Positions 46,244 to 59,517 are shown, counted from the first letter of the stretch. The stretch is DNA of 64,000 nt from Curvularia sp. ZM96 (GCA_022457065.1 JAJGBQ010000001.1:6386001-6450000); one strand, 5' to 3'. The notes: generated from the sequence alone by a model not told the origin. Translations and numbers: made by a program.

Positions 46244-49200
46244 ATGATGCCCACTGCCTCACAGATGCCCACCACCGGCCACGCCCATCCCAATCCCCTT
46301 GCCTCGCACGCCCCTGCGACCGTGACCGCAGACATGAATGGCTCTGCTAATCACCACCAGCCGCTGCTGCGCCCAGAGCCTGCTGCCGACGCACTGCGTC
46401 CCAACACCGCTGTGCCTGCGAATCACTCGCCGCCTTCAGATGACGACGACCATGCTGCCCCGCCCGCCCGGCCGGCTTCTTCTGGCCACCCGCCTGCCCG
46501 CCCCAGCTTTGCGCGCGCGAAGAGCGACTTTGGGCCCCGCCATGCCACCCGGTCGCCAGACATTCCCGACGAGGAGAGCGTCGACGGCCACTTCAAGATC
46601 CGCCATGGCTGGCACGACCAACTCAACTCGGAGGAGTACAGCAACCTGCTCACGTCCAACTTCTTCATGTACTACACCGACAAGAAGCACGAGACGGGCG
46701 GACACCCCAAGAACGACGACGGCGCGTTCCCCGTGCAGGAATGGCGCATGCGAGACCGCCTCAAGACGGTCTCTGCCGTGCTCGCCCTCTGCCTCAATAT
46801 CGGCGTAGACCCCCCGGACGTCATCAAAACAAATCCCTGCGCCAAGGAGGAGTGCTGGATCGACCCCACCGTCACTTCCCAGACGCCAGGCCACACACCC
46901 ATGAATCAGATTGGCAAGGCCCTGCAAACGCAGTACGAGCAGCTTAGCATGCGCACGCGTTACAAGCTTCTGCTGGACCCTACAACAGACGAGACGAGAA
47001 AGTACACGTCGACACTGAGGCGCAATGCCCGCAACGAGCGTGTCTTGTTCCATTACAACGGCCACGGCGTGCCCAAGCCCACGTCGTCTGGTGAAATTTG
47101 GGTTTTTAACAGAAACTACACTCAGTACATTCCCCTGTCGCTCTACGACCTGCAGTCCTGGATCGGTGCCCCCAGTCTCTTCGTCTATGACTGCTCAGAC
47201 GCCGGCCTCATCATCAGCAACTTCAACCGTTTTGCTGAGAAGCACCAGGCCGAGTTTGAGGAAGCCCGCCGCCGGGACCCCAGTGTCGAGCACGTCGACT
47301 TTGGCGATTGCATTCATCTGGCAGCATGCCGGGAGAAAGAATCCCTTCCCACAAACCCAGAGCTACCTGCTGATGTCTTTACTTCATGTCTAACCGACCC
47401 CATCACCATGGCTGTGCGTTTCTTCATCTTGCAGAACCCTCTTCCAACCAAAGTCAGCCTTCGAGATGCTCACAACATTCCTGGCAAGGTCTCTGAGCGT
47501 AGAACGCCCATTGGCGAGTTGAATTGGATCTTCACAGCCATTACTGACACCATTGCCTGGAATTCCCTCTCCAAGCCTTTGTTCAAAAAGCTGTTCCGCC
47601 AAGACTTAATGGTTGCAGCCCTCTTCCGCAACTATCTTCTCGCACAGCGTGTCATGCGTGCTTACCACTGCCATCCCGTGTCGCATCCTGAGATTCCCCA
47701 AACACATAACCACCCCCTCTGGCGCAGCTGGGATCTTGCCGTTGAACTCATTCTGGCGCAGCTGCCTGCACTCCAAGCTGAAGCTCGTGGCGAGCGCGAG
47801 TACAACTACAAGCATTCTGATTTCTTCTCGGAGCAGCTGACTGCCTTTGAGGTCTACCTGACCCAGGGCGCAGTCGAGCAAAAAGTACCCGAACAGCTTC
47901 CTATAGTGCTACAAGTCCTACTGAGCCAGGTCCACCGACTGCGTGCACTGATCCTGCTCTCGAGCTTCCTAGACCATGGTCCTTGGGCTGTGAATCTTGC
48001 GCTCAGCATCGGCATCTTCCCATATGTGTTAAAACTACTCCAGTCACAGGCAAATGAGCTTAAACCAGTCATGGTCTTCATCTGGGCGCGAATTCTTGCT
48101 GTGGATCAATCTTGCCAGGCCGATCTTCTTAAAGACAATGGCTATCAGTATTTCATCAGTATATTCAACCCAAACTCGGGTACGTTGCTAACACTCCCCT
48201 AACACTATCTACACGCTAATTGTAAGCAGGAATCCCAATCCAAAACGCCAGCGAACACCGCGCTATGTGCGCCTTCATCATCTCCATGTTCTGCAAGGAC
48301 TACAACCAAGGGCAGCGCGCCTCACTCAACACAGAACTGGTAGAGAGCTGTCTGGACCATCTTAAAGACATGCAGAACCCCCTGCTGCGACAGTGGTCGT
48401 GCCTCTGCCTGAGTAAGCTCTGGGTAAACTACGAAGAAGCAAAGTGGGTCGGCATTCGATGCATGGCACATGAAAGGCTATGCGAGCTTGTCGTAGATCC
48501 CGTTGCTGAAGTTCGAGCTGCAATGTTACATGCGTTGGCATCGTTCTTGGGTATCCGCGATGTTACACCCCAGGTGGCCAACATTGAGGAATCTATCGCT
48601 TCCATGATCCTCGTCATGACTACAGACGGCAACAGCATGGTACGCAAGGAACTGTTGATATTCTTCTCGACATTTGTCGCGCGCTACAAGAGCCGCTTCA
48701 TTGTTGCTGCATTCGAACAGTTCTCGGAAGAGAGCAATGAACCCAATGGAAAGCAGCCGGATGACAGGACTGGCGACACACTGTACATGAAGAGCCGAAC
48801 AGGGGCAGCGGGCAGTGTCTCTGAATCATCATCCTGCTCGCAAAACACAATCTACTCGGCCATCTGGAAAGAGCTCTTGGTCATGTCAGTGGACCCCTAC
48901 CCAGAAATTGCACGAGATGCTGGAATTGTCGTCGATCATGTTTTGGTGGCGTTGATGGAGTCGTCACTCGCCAAGTTCGTACAGCCGCAGCTGGATGAGA
49001 CCCTTCAGCACGTGCAAGCGCCCCGGCCAACTCGTCGTGTAGCAGAGGAAGGCCCTGCGCCTCTAAAAGCCACACACCCTCCGACGCCCACAAAAGACTC
49101 TTCATACTTGTCTCTTTTTGGGGGCATCAGGAAATCTACGAGCGTAGGTGCCTCACTCAAAAACCTCTGGGCTGGCCACGATACAGCAGGCTCCAGACAG

Positions 49201-50675
49201 AGCTCTTCGGGCAGGACTAATACAGAGGGTACTCCGATGCCTGCTGCGTCGCGTCCTCAAACACCAGAAAAGTACCACGTTGAAGAGCAACCAACATGCC
49301 GGGGTTTCAAGAACCGCAACTTGTCTGAGAAGCCAGAAATACCACTCAAGAGTGTGTTCTTTGAGTGGTCTGTGGAGTACTTTAGAGAGCCCCAGATGAA
49401 GCCAACCGAAGCCGACGAGCCGGGAAGCACAGATTACAACGGCAGACTGTGGCGTAGGAACCGCAATGATAGGATCATTGCAGAGACTCAGCCGCTCAAG
49501 GATATTGCCATTTCCAATCGCTGGGATGTGCCTCGTGGCTATGTTGACAACCTCAGCCAGCCAGCCAAGATGTTTTTCCATCAATTTGAAGATCACCTGA
49601 TCGTGACTGATACGCGAGACACGGTCAACATTTTTGACTACTCAAAGTCAGTCAACCGTATCAATAGCTTTTCCAATGGCAATCCGCCCGAGTCAAGGAT
49701 AACAGATGTTCGGTTCATCAATGAAGATGATCAGGCACTGCTGATGACTGGCTCTTCGGACGGTGTTATAAAGATCTTCCGGAACTACGATCGTAAAGGA
49801 GAGACAGAATTAGTAACTGGGTTCCGCGCCTTGACAGATCTCGTCTCAAGCAACAGGAACGCTGGACTTGTCTTTGATTGGCAACAAGGTAGGGGTTTGA
49901 TCCTAGTCGCTGGTGACGTCAAAGTCATTCGAGTGTGGAATGCCGGAACCGAAGTGTGCACGAATGTAAGTTGTATCTCTTGATTAACCAACCCATCATG
50001 ACTGACTTGTGCAGGATCTCCCAGCACGATCTGGTTCTTGCATCACATCCTTGACTTCGGACCAAGTCGAGGGCGATGTGTTTGTCGCTGGCTTTGGCGA
50101 CGGTGCCATACGTGTATATGATCAGCGGCAAAAGCCTGCCACTGCTATGGTCAAGGTTTGGAAAGAACACAAGCAGTGGATCACAAATGTGCATTTGCAG
50201 CGTGGAGGACAGCGCGAGCTTGTGAGTGGGTGTCGCGGTGGTGAGGTGAAACTATGGGACATTCGCTGGGACAAGAGTGTGAAGACCATTCAAGCAACAT
50301 CTGACACCCTGAGGACACTCAGTGTCCATGAACACGCCCCAGTGTTTGCAACGTAAGTCTCTAACTTTTTCTATGACAATTCAGCGTACTGACAATCCTA
50401 GTGGCACACAGCGACATCGGGTCAAAATCTTCAACATCAATAACGGCCAGCCTGTGTCCCACCTTGAGCCCTACTCTGGGTTCCTTCGCGACCGGTCTTC
50501 TCCAATCTCAGTCACTGCCTTCCATCCCCATCGTCTTATGATTGCTGCAGCCGCGGCACATGACACTCATGTTAACATTTTTTCGTGTCATGAGCCAAAG
50601 AATGCGACTGTCAAAACAGTAAAACTTTGGGACGGAAGTGCTACGGCATCGAGCCGGTCATCTATTCACGGTTGA
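46244..50675 (+). CDS. kog1: TORC1 subunit raptor (Kog1/Mip1)
   Basis: Exons 46244-48179, 48230-49965, 50015-50352, 50402-50675; 1427 residues, phases checked. The raptor N-terminal caspase-like domain (about 110-420) is clear: RHGWHDQLNSEEYSNLL, VLFHYNGHGVPKPTSSGEIW (His near residue 273) and SLFVYDCSDAGLI (Cys near 317). A HEAT-type helical region follows, then a Ser/Pro-rich linker and a C-terminal WD40 propeller (about 1060-1427; FVAGFGDGAIRVYD, GCRGGEVKLWDIRW). Raptor presents substrates to TOR kinase in nutrient signalling at the vacuole. Residues 1-100 are disordered, and two ATGs open the frame. Confidence 0.96.
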
Positions 50676-50975
50676 TAGATCTTGGTATTTTCATCCTGTT
50701 TGGTGCTCAAGTTATCTTTTCTTCACAACACACAGCTTGGACCGAGCAAACAAGGGAATTCTATCATTCATGGCGTGTGCAGCGGGGCTTATCAAACACC
50801 CATCATCTTCATTATACCCAGGCACATAATTAGTAATACGGTATGCAATGGTACATGCATGATTGTAATTTTTTCTTGCCATGCTGCGATGAAGTGATCC
50901 GTTGGTGTATGAGCCACAGCAGGTATGGCCTGAGCACCTATGACGCCGCGGGGATGGCGGGGCTTCGAATCAGTC
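50676..50975. other. Intergenic, raptor to aspartyl-tRNA synthetase
   Basis: A 300-bp spacer holding the raptor 3' flank and the synthetase promoter. No motif recognised. Confidence 0.4.
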
Positions 50976-52861
50976 ATGTCCGCCCCACTATCGAATTCCA
51001 ACTCACAATTCAACATCACGCAACCTTTAGAACGCGACCCCCAGACCGGACTATTCGACACAACCGCAATGAGTGACGCACCACCAGCCGGCGGCGAAGC
51101 GCCATCCAAGAACGCGCTCAAGAAGGCGCAGAAGGAAAAGGAAAAGGTCAGCATTGTCTCTCGGTTTATGTAGTACATTCACTGACACTACGTAGGCAGA
51201 GAAGAAGGCTGCCGCTAAGGCTCGTGAACTCGCTGAACGCACCAAGAAGGAAGCCGATGACGCTGCCGACGTCTCTGTTGGCTCATACGGCGAGCTCCCC
51301 CTCATTGGATCCAAAGACTACAAACCTACCGGAACCCCACGCACCGACCTCACTGAAATTGCCAACAATGAGGACAAGGAGATCACGTTCCGATGCTGGG
51401 TGGAGAATGCCAGAGTTCAATCAGCAAAGCTTGCTTTCCTGAACCTGCGTCAGAGCCTCAACACCGTGCAGGCGGTCGTTGCAGCCAGTGACAAGCTCAG
51501 CAAGCAGATGGTCAAGTTCTGTGGTAATGTCAGCACCGAGAGCACCCTCGTTGTCACCGGTCTGGTCAAGCGTGTAAAGGAACCCATCAAGAGCGCGACC
51601 ATCTCCGACTTTGAGATCCACGTTCAGAAGCTGTTTGTCGAGGCCAGCGCAGAGATCCCGCTGCCACTGCAGGTGACCGATGCCGAGCGACCTATGCCTA
51701 GTGAGACAGCAGCAGAGGAGGGCGAAAAAGAGGCAGAGGGTGACGAGCGCCCGCTTGTCAGTCTGAACACAAGATTGAACAACCGAACACTCGATCTCAG
51801 GGCCAAGATCAACCAGTCCATTTTCGTCATCAAGAGCGGCGTCTGCGCCTTGTTCCAAGAGTTTCTGTCGAAGAAGGGCTTTACACTGGTACACACACCA
51901 AAGATTCTGTACGTGATACTGATCTCAGGGTTCTATATGCGCTAACATTGTATAGGGGAGCTGCTTCTGAGGGAGGAGCCAATGTCTTTGAGCTCAAGTA
52001 CTTCGGTCGTCCCGCCTACCTCGCTCAATCACCACAGTTCTACAAGCAGATGCTGATTGCATCGCGCTTCCAAAAGGTCATGGAGATTGGTCCCGTATTC
52101 CGTGCTGAGAACTCTAACACTGCTCGTCACTTGACCGAGTTCACTGGCCTCGATCTGGAGATGGAGTTCCAAGAGAACTACCATGAAGTCATGAGCGTCC
52201 TGGAAGATCTCATGCTCTTCATCTTCAAGGAGCTCAACGCGCGCTACAGCAAGGAAACCGAGCTTGTTCGAAGCGTTTACCACGTCGAGCCCTTCAAGCT
52301 ACCTGAATCCGGCAAAGTCCCCAGAATCCCCTTCCAGGAGGGTATCAAGATGCTGCGGGAAGCTGGCGAGGAGCTCGGCGACTACGATGACCTGACGTAA
52401 GTTGTCTTTCCCCTCCTCTCTTAATATCCATCTAATGTTTTACCCCCAGAACTCCTCAAGAAAAACACCTCGGCCGTCTCGTCCTAGAAAAATACGGCAC
52501 AGACTTCTACACGCTCGACCAATTCCCTCTCGCCATCCGCCCCGCATACACGATGCCCTCGCCCGCGGACCCCGCCCTCTCAAACTCCTACGACATGTTC
52601 ATGCGCGGCCAGGAAATCTGCTCTGGAGCCCAGCGTATTCACTCGTCTGCTCTGCTTGCTGAGCAAATGCGCAAGCACGATCCCCCGATTGATCCTGCCG
52701 GCCCCGGAACAAAGGATTACGTCGAGTGCTTCAAGTACGGATGTCCGCCTCATGCTGGTGGTGGATTCGGTCTCGAGCGTATTGTCCAGTTTTGGCTGGG
52801 CCTGCCGAATATCAGGATGTGCAGTTTGTTCCCCAGGGACCCGCAGAGGGTGGTGCCGTAA
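50976..52861 (+). CDS. dps1: Cytosolic aspartyl-tRNA synthetase
   Basis: Exons 50976-51146, 51196-51908, 51956-52396, 52450-52861; 578 residues with this start. A Lys/Ala-rich helix (PSKNALKKAQKEKEKAEKK) typical of eukaryotic cytosolic enzymes precedes the OB-fold anticodon-binding domain (TFRCWVENARVQSAKLAFLN). Class II motifs follow: QSPQFYKQMLI, FRAENSNTARHLTEFTGLDL (motif 2) and GGGFGLERIVQFWLGL (motif 3). It charges tRNA-Asp. Start choice is uncertain: ATGs at 50940, 50976 and 51069 are in frame, and homologues usually begin near the last one (MSDAPPAGGEAPSK). Confidence 0.96.
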
Positions 52862-53762
52862 GTGGTTTGCTCTGTGGTAGGAAGATTTGTCGGAGGTGTA
52901 TGCCCTTGTTTGAAGTAGGAGAGGATTGCGGCAATGGGAAAAATAAATGGCCCCGACTGCACTGCTGTAGTCTATGCAGTGTATACGTCGCCTATATAGT
53001 AAATAGAAAGAATCACATAAAAATATTTCAGAATTTCAGGCCCCGAAGTCAAAATCACCGAGAAGTTTTATTTTTGTAAAAGTTGGGGGTAGGAAAATGG
53101 AAATTAACAAGAGAGAGAATATAGTTAGCGGATATCTGATTCAATTTTACAAATGTGCTGAAATCCTGGTTTTTTTCTCTATCCTATTTTTTCCCGAGGA
53201 AGTTCGATTGAGCCCTTCCTCTGGTGGTATATACGACTAGCTAAAAAAAAAGCCCGGGTATTATAGACATAAATAACCCTTTCCAGTGATTTCTTCTCCA
53301 GTTTATGCTTTTTTCTTCTCTCTCATTGAGCTTATTTATCCAGCCGGAACTGCATGGAAGCTCAGAAAAGAAAAGGAGAGTAGGCTTATAAGGGTATTAG
53401 AGTCGAGGTTTTCGATGACCTCGCGGGGTAAAGGGGGTCCACCGATTGAGAGGGAGAAGTAATTGTTGGAGAGCCGCCCTCATTCCTTCGTAGTGAATCT
53501 CTAGTTAGACTCGTTTCGTAGGTTTTTTTTTTGGGCGTGAGCATTGCGTGAGGCATGTCTTGGGGTGTATGAATTTCCCAACTCCCCGAACCCACATCTC
53601 CCCACACGTCCTTCATCTGCCCCTTCTCTTTGGCCTGAACGATGGCACGCCGGCGCTCGAATCTTCTTCAGACGCGTATGAGAAGTGCAGATGGCTCTTC
53701 CTACCAAAAAACCATCTGGCCTTTCATCCACAAAAGATTATCCCACACATATTATTTTCCCT
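52862..53762. other. Convergent intergenic spacer, 0.9 kb
   Basis: Between the stops of the synthetase and Rrp40. A+T-rich in the first half with A- and T-runs, probably both polyadenylation regions. No gene supported. Confidence 0.45.
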
Positions 53763-54547
53763 CTACGAACAAAGCTTCAGCGTCGCCGCCGCAAGCTTCT
53801 TCTGCCCCTCTTCCCCCAACGCCTTCTCATCCACCTCCTGTATCGCATTCCCAATCGCCAACGTCGCCTTCACACTCCCCGCATCCACGTGCACAACTCC
53901 ATTCCTTCCCACCGTCACCTCGAATCCTATCTTCGCGCCTAGCGTCTGCAGCAGCGTAATTCCTCCCTTAGCCGCAAGCATCCTTCGCGCCATGCTCAGA
54001 CTGATTTTAAATACCATGCCGCCTTTCAGCAGACCCAGGCCCTCGCTTTTGCCTGTCGAGGGGTCCACGCAGGTGAGTTCGGAGGGGAGGTCTTTGCCGG
54101 CGCTTGCGACGCGGCAGTAGACGAGGGAGTTGGGGGGCAGCTGTGGTCGCGTCTTTTTTGTGGCGCCTTCGAAGGCAAGGTGCGGGAGTGTGGCGGTGGG
54201 TGTGTTGGGGGTTAGTAGGCAAGAGAAGTTCTCGGCGGCGGAGCCGTTGACGGTTGCGATGACGAGGTCGCCGGTGAAGGGGAGGTACTGTCGCGATGCA
54301 CGTTAGCTAGTTGGATACAGAGAAGAGAAATTGGTATGCTCACCCGTCCACTGTTGTACTCGACTGAGGCGGCGTTCTTCTTGTTGTCTGTGACTAGGGC
54401 GCCTGCGATTGTAGCGGTAATGGTGTCTGGGGGAATGTGTCGCAGACCCGGTCCAAGGGTCAGAGTCTTTTTCTTGCCTGTGCCCGTGGGCAAGGCGCTC
54501 TTTGCGATTTCATCGCCTGGAAGCACGATGGTGGGCGACACGGCCAT
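53763..54547 (-). CDS. rrp40: RNA exosome cap subunit Rrp40 (EXOSC3)
   Basis: Exons in coding order 54547-54344 and 54287-53763; 242 residues, close to yeast Rrp40. The N-terminal segment TIVLPGDEIAKSALP is typical, then an S1-like domain (GRYLPFTGDLVIATVNGSAAENF) and a C-terminal KH-like domain (MVFKISLSMARRMLAAKGG, LGAKIGFEVTVGRNGVVHVD). Rrp40 is one of three cap proteins that guide RNA into the exosome for processing of rRNA and decay, in nucleus and cytosol. It is divergent from Ssz1 with 305 bp between starts, a pairing of two RNA/ribosome-related genes. Confidence 0.94.
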
Positions 54548-54852
54548 TGTTGTTGGATTGAGAAGGTGGAGGTCGGTTGTTGAAGTACTTTTGATAGCAT
54601 GTGCAGTGAGCTCATTCCGAAGTGAGCCCGTGCGCTTCCGAGAAAAATGCACCTCCGTACCTTTCGCCGGACTCTCAGAATTTCTTAGCCGCAGAAAGAA
54701 ATCCACTACAACGCGCCGCTGCGACTTCACGACAACACTACCCGGACACATTTCGTCCTTTGTCGCTTTTCCTGAATTGGCAACAGTCTGCCTCTTTCTG
54801 AAAGTACCTTGTCTTTCTTTTTCGACTCCGCAAAACTTGCCCCTCGCGCAAG
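54548..54852. promoter_or_regulatory. Divergent promoter, rrp40 and ssz1
   Basis: A 305-bp region between the two starts. A pyrimidine-rich zone precedes the Ssz1 start (about 54780-54850). No specific element recognised. Confidence 0.45.
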
Positions 54853-56731
54853 ATGAGTGCGCAAGCAGACCCCGCGCAGCGGGTTGCGATAGGAATCTCC
54901 TTTGGCAACTCGTACAGCTCCATTGCCTTTACCACTGGTGTAAGCACCCAAAGACAACCAAAACGATTCATCAAACACCGCTCACACAACACAGGAGGGC
55001 AAAGCAGAGGTTATTGCCAACGAAGACGGAGGTATGCCGCTTGATGCACGCCCACATTCTCGCCAACGCTAATCTTTCCACAAGACCGCCAAATTCCCAC
55101 CGCACTGTCCTACGTCGAGGGAGAGGAACTCCACGGTGGCCAGGCCAAGCCCCAGATTGTCCGCAATGCAAAGAACACTGTCGCATACTTCCGCGATTTC
55201 CTCGGCCAAGAGTAGGCAATTCGTCCCCTCTGTGCTGTGTCCAGATAAAACTAACGCATATCCAAGTTACAAGTCGGTAGACCCCTCGCCATGCCACCAG
55301 TCGGCACACCCCATCGAGCACGAGAACAGCGTGGCGTTTAGCATCCGCGATGGCACCGAGGAGCAGGAGAACACTGTTTCCATTGTCGATATCACCACGC
55401 GCCACTTGAAGCGACTACGCACCTCTGCCTCCGACTATCTCGGAAAGGACGTCAACGCTGCCGTCATCACCGTTCCCACAAACTTTTCCGAGGCCCAGAA
55501 GGAGGCGCTCAAGAAGGCTGCAGGAAGCGCTGGCATCGAGGTCCTGCAGTTCATCAGCGAGCCCACCGCTGCTGTCCTGGCCTACGATGCTCGTCCCGGT
55601 GCACAGATGGCTGACAAGATCATTGTCGTTGCCGACCTGGGTGGTACTCGTTCCGACGTTGCTGTTGTTGCATCCCGCGGCGGCATCTACACCATCCTGG
55701 CAACAGTCCACGACTACGAAGTCAGTGGCTTCAAGCTTGACCAGGTCCTCATGGATCACTTTGCCAAGGAATTCATGAAGAAGCACAAATCAGCAGGCGA
55801 CCCACGGGAAAACGACCGGTCGCTGGCCAAGCTCAAGCTCGAATGCGAGGCCGTCAAGAAGGCCCTCTCGATTGGTACCACAGCAAACTTCTCCGTCGAG
55901 AGCTTAGTAGGTGGCATCGACTACACTGCGACCATCAACCGCACCCGGTACGACCTCCTCGGCAGCAAGCTCTTTGCTGCCTTTGCCCGTCTCGTTACCC
56001 ACGCTGTTGAGAAGGCCAACTTGGATCCCCTTGATGTATCCGAGATTATTCTGGCTGGTGGAAACTCGCACACACCAAAGGTCGCCTCTACTGTAGGCGC
56101 AACCTTCCCTGAAACTACTGTTGTCCTGGCTCCCTCCACTTCGCCCTCAGCCATCAACCCTTCAGAATTGGCCGTCCGTGGCGCTGCCATCCAGGCCAGC
56201 CTTATCCAAGAATTCGAGACCGAGGACATCGAGCAGAGCACACACCCCATGGTCACTGTTACCCCTCACCTGTCTACCGCAGTCGGTGTACTGTGCATCT
56301 CGGGTGACGAGTCTTCGGGTGTCTTCCACCCCATTGTCGACGCAGAGACACCTCTGCCCGTTCGACGAACCGCGACCATCTCCACCCCACGCGAGGGCGG
56401 CGATGTGCTTATCAAGCTTGCTGAGGGCTCAAGGCACATCAAGGTCACCAAGCCAGAGCCCAAGCCCAAGGCTGAGAAGGAGGATGACGAGGAAGAGGAC
56501 AGCGATGAAGACGAGAGCGAAGAGGAGGAGGAAGAGTTGAGGGAAAAGACATGGAAGGTTGGCCAGGCGCTGAGCGAGGCTGCGATCCGTGGCGTCAAGA
56601 AGGGCTCAAAGATCGAGGTGCAAATCAACATTGGCATTGACCTGAGCATAAACGCCATCTTCCGCGAGGTTGGAGGAAAGGGCGGTGTTCGTGGTAGCAT
56701 CCAAGGAAGCAAGGCGAACGGTACCGCATAG
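54853..56731 (+). CDS. ssz1: Ribosome-associated Hsp70-like protein Ssz1
   Basis: Exons 54853-54939, 54995-55031, 55085-55211, 55267-56731; 571 residues, all phases consistent. The Hsp70 ATPase fold begins RVAIGISFGNSYSSIAF, with VPTNFSEAQKEALKKAAGSAG and FISEPTAAVLAYDAR. The phosphate-2 loop reads VVADLGGTRSDVAVV, lacking one Gly of the usual DLGGGT, in keeping with Ssz1 binding but hardly hydrolysing ATP. Ssz1 pairs with zuotin as the ribosome-associated complex that helps nascent chains fold. The short C-terminal domain holds an acidic run (about 483-506, DDEEEDSDEDESEEEEEE) not seen in yeast Ssz1 as I recall it. Confidence 0.93.
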
Positions 56732-57004
56732 ATGGAGCGTTAACTCCTAACGATTCATGGTCAATCTTTCGAGCGGCAATGTAACGGAGTTGCAGGGCTC
56801 CTCCCATCCCTCAACTTGCTTGTTGTCCCTCATTTTCTTTCTGTTCTGGTTTACAGATGTCAGCAAAAGAAAAAATTAGCTTTTTACATAGACTTGACTT
56901 TGAGTTGTTGAATATGACGGATGAATGACTTAGACGAGAGAAACAAGAAAGTGTCCAAGATCCTCCTACCCTTATTCCGAACCAATTTCCTTTGCTTTCT
57001 CCAA

Positions 57005-58549
57005 TTACCGATTCCGCAACACGCGAAACCTCGGCCGCATTTTCCTACCCAGGCTCGTCTGATTAATCCACTCATCATACTCCATGTTCCTCGTGGTGCC
57101 GATTAGTGCGTAGATATTATCATAGTGCCAGCGTCCCTCTATCCAATTTTCTTTATCCAACTCCTCAACAAGCAAGTACTCTAGCGCGCCTAGCTCCTCG
57201 GCGTGTTCTTGCTCCCACTCTGTGCTCGCTCCGATGCTCAAGTAGCGCAGGCGACCGAGATAACGCTCATCGAGCAACGTGTACAAATCCGTGGGGGTAA
57301 AGTTGCGCGCGGGGTCGCCCTGGCGCCCGCTAGCGACTATGGTTAGGCTGGTGAGTGGCTTGGCTTCTTGCCAGCGCTCGGGTGAGAAATCTATTGGCAT
57401 GTAGCCGAAGCGGGAGTCGATGTAGTCAAGGGCGATGGTGAGGGAAACCACATTCGGGAGCCAGTCTAATACGCCATTTAAGCGGCCTTGTTTCACAGAG
57501 GGCAGATCACGCAGTTCGACATTGGTGAGGTTGGAGGAAAGCGTGACCAAAAGGGGCTTTATGCTGTGTTGGTCGAGCGTGGGACAGTGATGGATGCTTA
57601 GAGAAGAAAATGTCGGTGGGAAGTTGCCGGGTTGTTGGAGCATGTCCCAGAGGAATTGGCCAGAAACGGAACCGGAGAGAGTAAGATGTTGTAGTTTTGG
57701 TGGCCAGCGCAGTATCGCACCTGGCGACGCGTTTTTCTCATACCGAGAGGAGCAACGGGGGAGATAGAGCTCGCGGAGTTGGGGGAGTTGGCGTATGGTT
57801 TGGTTGAGGGATTGAAAGTCGATGCATTCCGAAACTCTGCCGTAGCTGGGGTGTTAGTTGGGACTTGAGTCTTTGTCTGTGATGGGTATTATGAAGACTG
57901 TTGGAGAATGCGGGTGGACTCACAGGCTCAGGTCTAGAACGCGCAATTGAGAGCATTTGCTCAGGCTGGCCCAGCAATTTATCGCAAAGCTGGCTTGTGG
58001 TGCTACAAAAACTTCCAAGGACGATTTGGTGCGTCCAAGTAATCTGGCTGTGGTGGATTTCGCGCCTTGGTGTACAATGTGGGATAAGTCAAGAACTTTA
58101 ACTAAACCTGATAATGGCGATGGCTTCCTCCCTGTCAGTTTCTGTACTTTTTCATTGGCTGTAAATCAAAAGTCTCTCAACAAGGCTTACCTTGATGCGT
58201 GCGTTGACAGACGGGCTAATCGTGCGAACGAATAAATCATATGCGCTTCCCTGAAGGAATGGTGCTTCGTATAGTGGTCGTACAGCTACCTGGTAGGATG
58301 AGCGCGATGGTGAGCGAAATACTTGAGAAAAACCAGATGCAGTTGTGACATACATCGTACCATTGCCTAAAATGTCAGTTTATATAGAAGATACAACATC
58401 TGGACTATTTCGTACCTATTCACGGCGGAGAAGCGGGCTAATGTTATTTGCCTCTCGAGTCTGCCCCACGCCTCAAAATGACCCAGGATCTCGAGTAGCA
58501 GCTCATCAGGCAGGTAGTTCCCGTAGTTTGTAGCCTCAACTACACTCAT
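57005..58549 (-). CDS. F-box / leucine-rich-repeat-like protein
   Basis: Several exons. Exon 1 starts at 58549 (MSVVEATNYGNYLPDELLLEILGH, an F-box) and ends near 58421. A 13-nt microexon near 58350-58362 gives RQWYD. The next exon begins VAVRPLYEAPFLQGSAYDLFVRTISPSVNARIK. Then come LVKVLDLSHIVHQGAKSTTARLLG and, after another intron, repeated leucine-rich segments (LPQLRELYLPRCSS, LQHLTLSGSVSG, LGRLRYLSIGAS) to the stop at 57005. F-box proteins select substrates for SCF ligases; this one has no known partner. Splice positions are approximate, but the joined blocks match a fungal family layout. Confidence 0.78.
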
Positions 58550-59517
58550 AACTTCTCGAGCTGGTTGTTATATGTAGTTGAAACTATTCTGTAATCGATG
58601 TGGCTGTTTGGAGAGCGCAGGCGCAAAGGTGCCGTTGGAATGACGCACTAGTGGGTTCGCGCTTATCTCCTTGCTAAGACCGAGGTGGAGGAAACGCGAT
58701 GGCACGCCACCGCGCTAGCCTTAAGCACGCGCCGTTGCACAGTGAATCACGTCTCGAAGCTGGACGCGATGTGCACAGAACCGGACAATCTGCCTTTCAA
58801 AAGCAATATAGCGGAGATGATTTCTCCAGCTCCCTAAGGATATGCATACCGCCCAAAGTATCGGGCTTTACGCTCGAGCTATCGATTTGCCGGCTGGTTC
58901 GGGTAACGTTCACGCGTATCGACAGATAAGTACATTCGGGATTGTCGTAGTGGATTTCGAAACAGGATATCAACAACATACCATCTACTAAGAGCATCAA
59001 GATACCGTATAGTGTGGTGGCCCTCCACGCTGAACTGCCATATCCCGTCATACCCCTTGGCTCAGTGCATAACACAATCCCTGCCTACAAAGCCATTATC
59101 ACACTTGCTTCATCGGTCCTTCTTCGCCGTTCATTAGTCTAACCCGGACATATTTGACGGCTTTGGTTCCCAGCAAGCGTTAGCAAAACATGACCGACTC
59201 GGCAGCTTACGCAGGGTCATCTTGAACCAATGGATATCATGCACAGCTCGGATGTTGTTTCTACTTTATCGGATTCCCGCCCACTATAGCGTACGTAGGT
59301 ATTGGTACTTATTGGACGGCAACTAGCGTGATTTTCCCGTTATTTGATTGTTTTATCCTACCCTTGCAGATCCCATATAAGGTTTACCAGCCTGTGACAC
59401 ATTGATCCCTTACTTTCCTATGCATCTCTCGGGATCCCATCTCAGGTCGAACGTCTTGTGTAGATAAATATCAGGCACCTCCTCCCCCTTTTCTTCAAAT
59501 CCGCGGTCCTAGCCATC
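58550..59517. other. Intergenic, divergent, nearly 1 kb
   Basis: Separates the F-box gene and the lactonase-like gene. Open frames are short. A CCCATATAAGG word near 59372-59382 may be the TATA box of the lactonase-like gene, about 135 bp before its ATG. Nothing else seen. Confidence 0.45.

Noticed and set aside
46436..47065. 209-codon open frame antisense to raptor exon 1
   Set aside because: Shadow of the biased third positions of the raptor coding sequence, which is clearly conserved on the plus strand.
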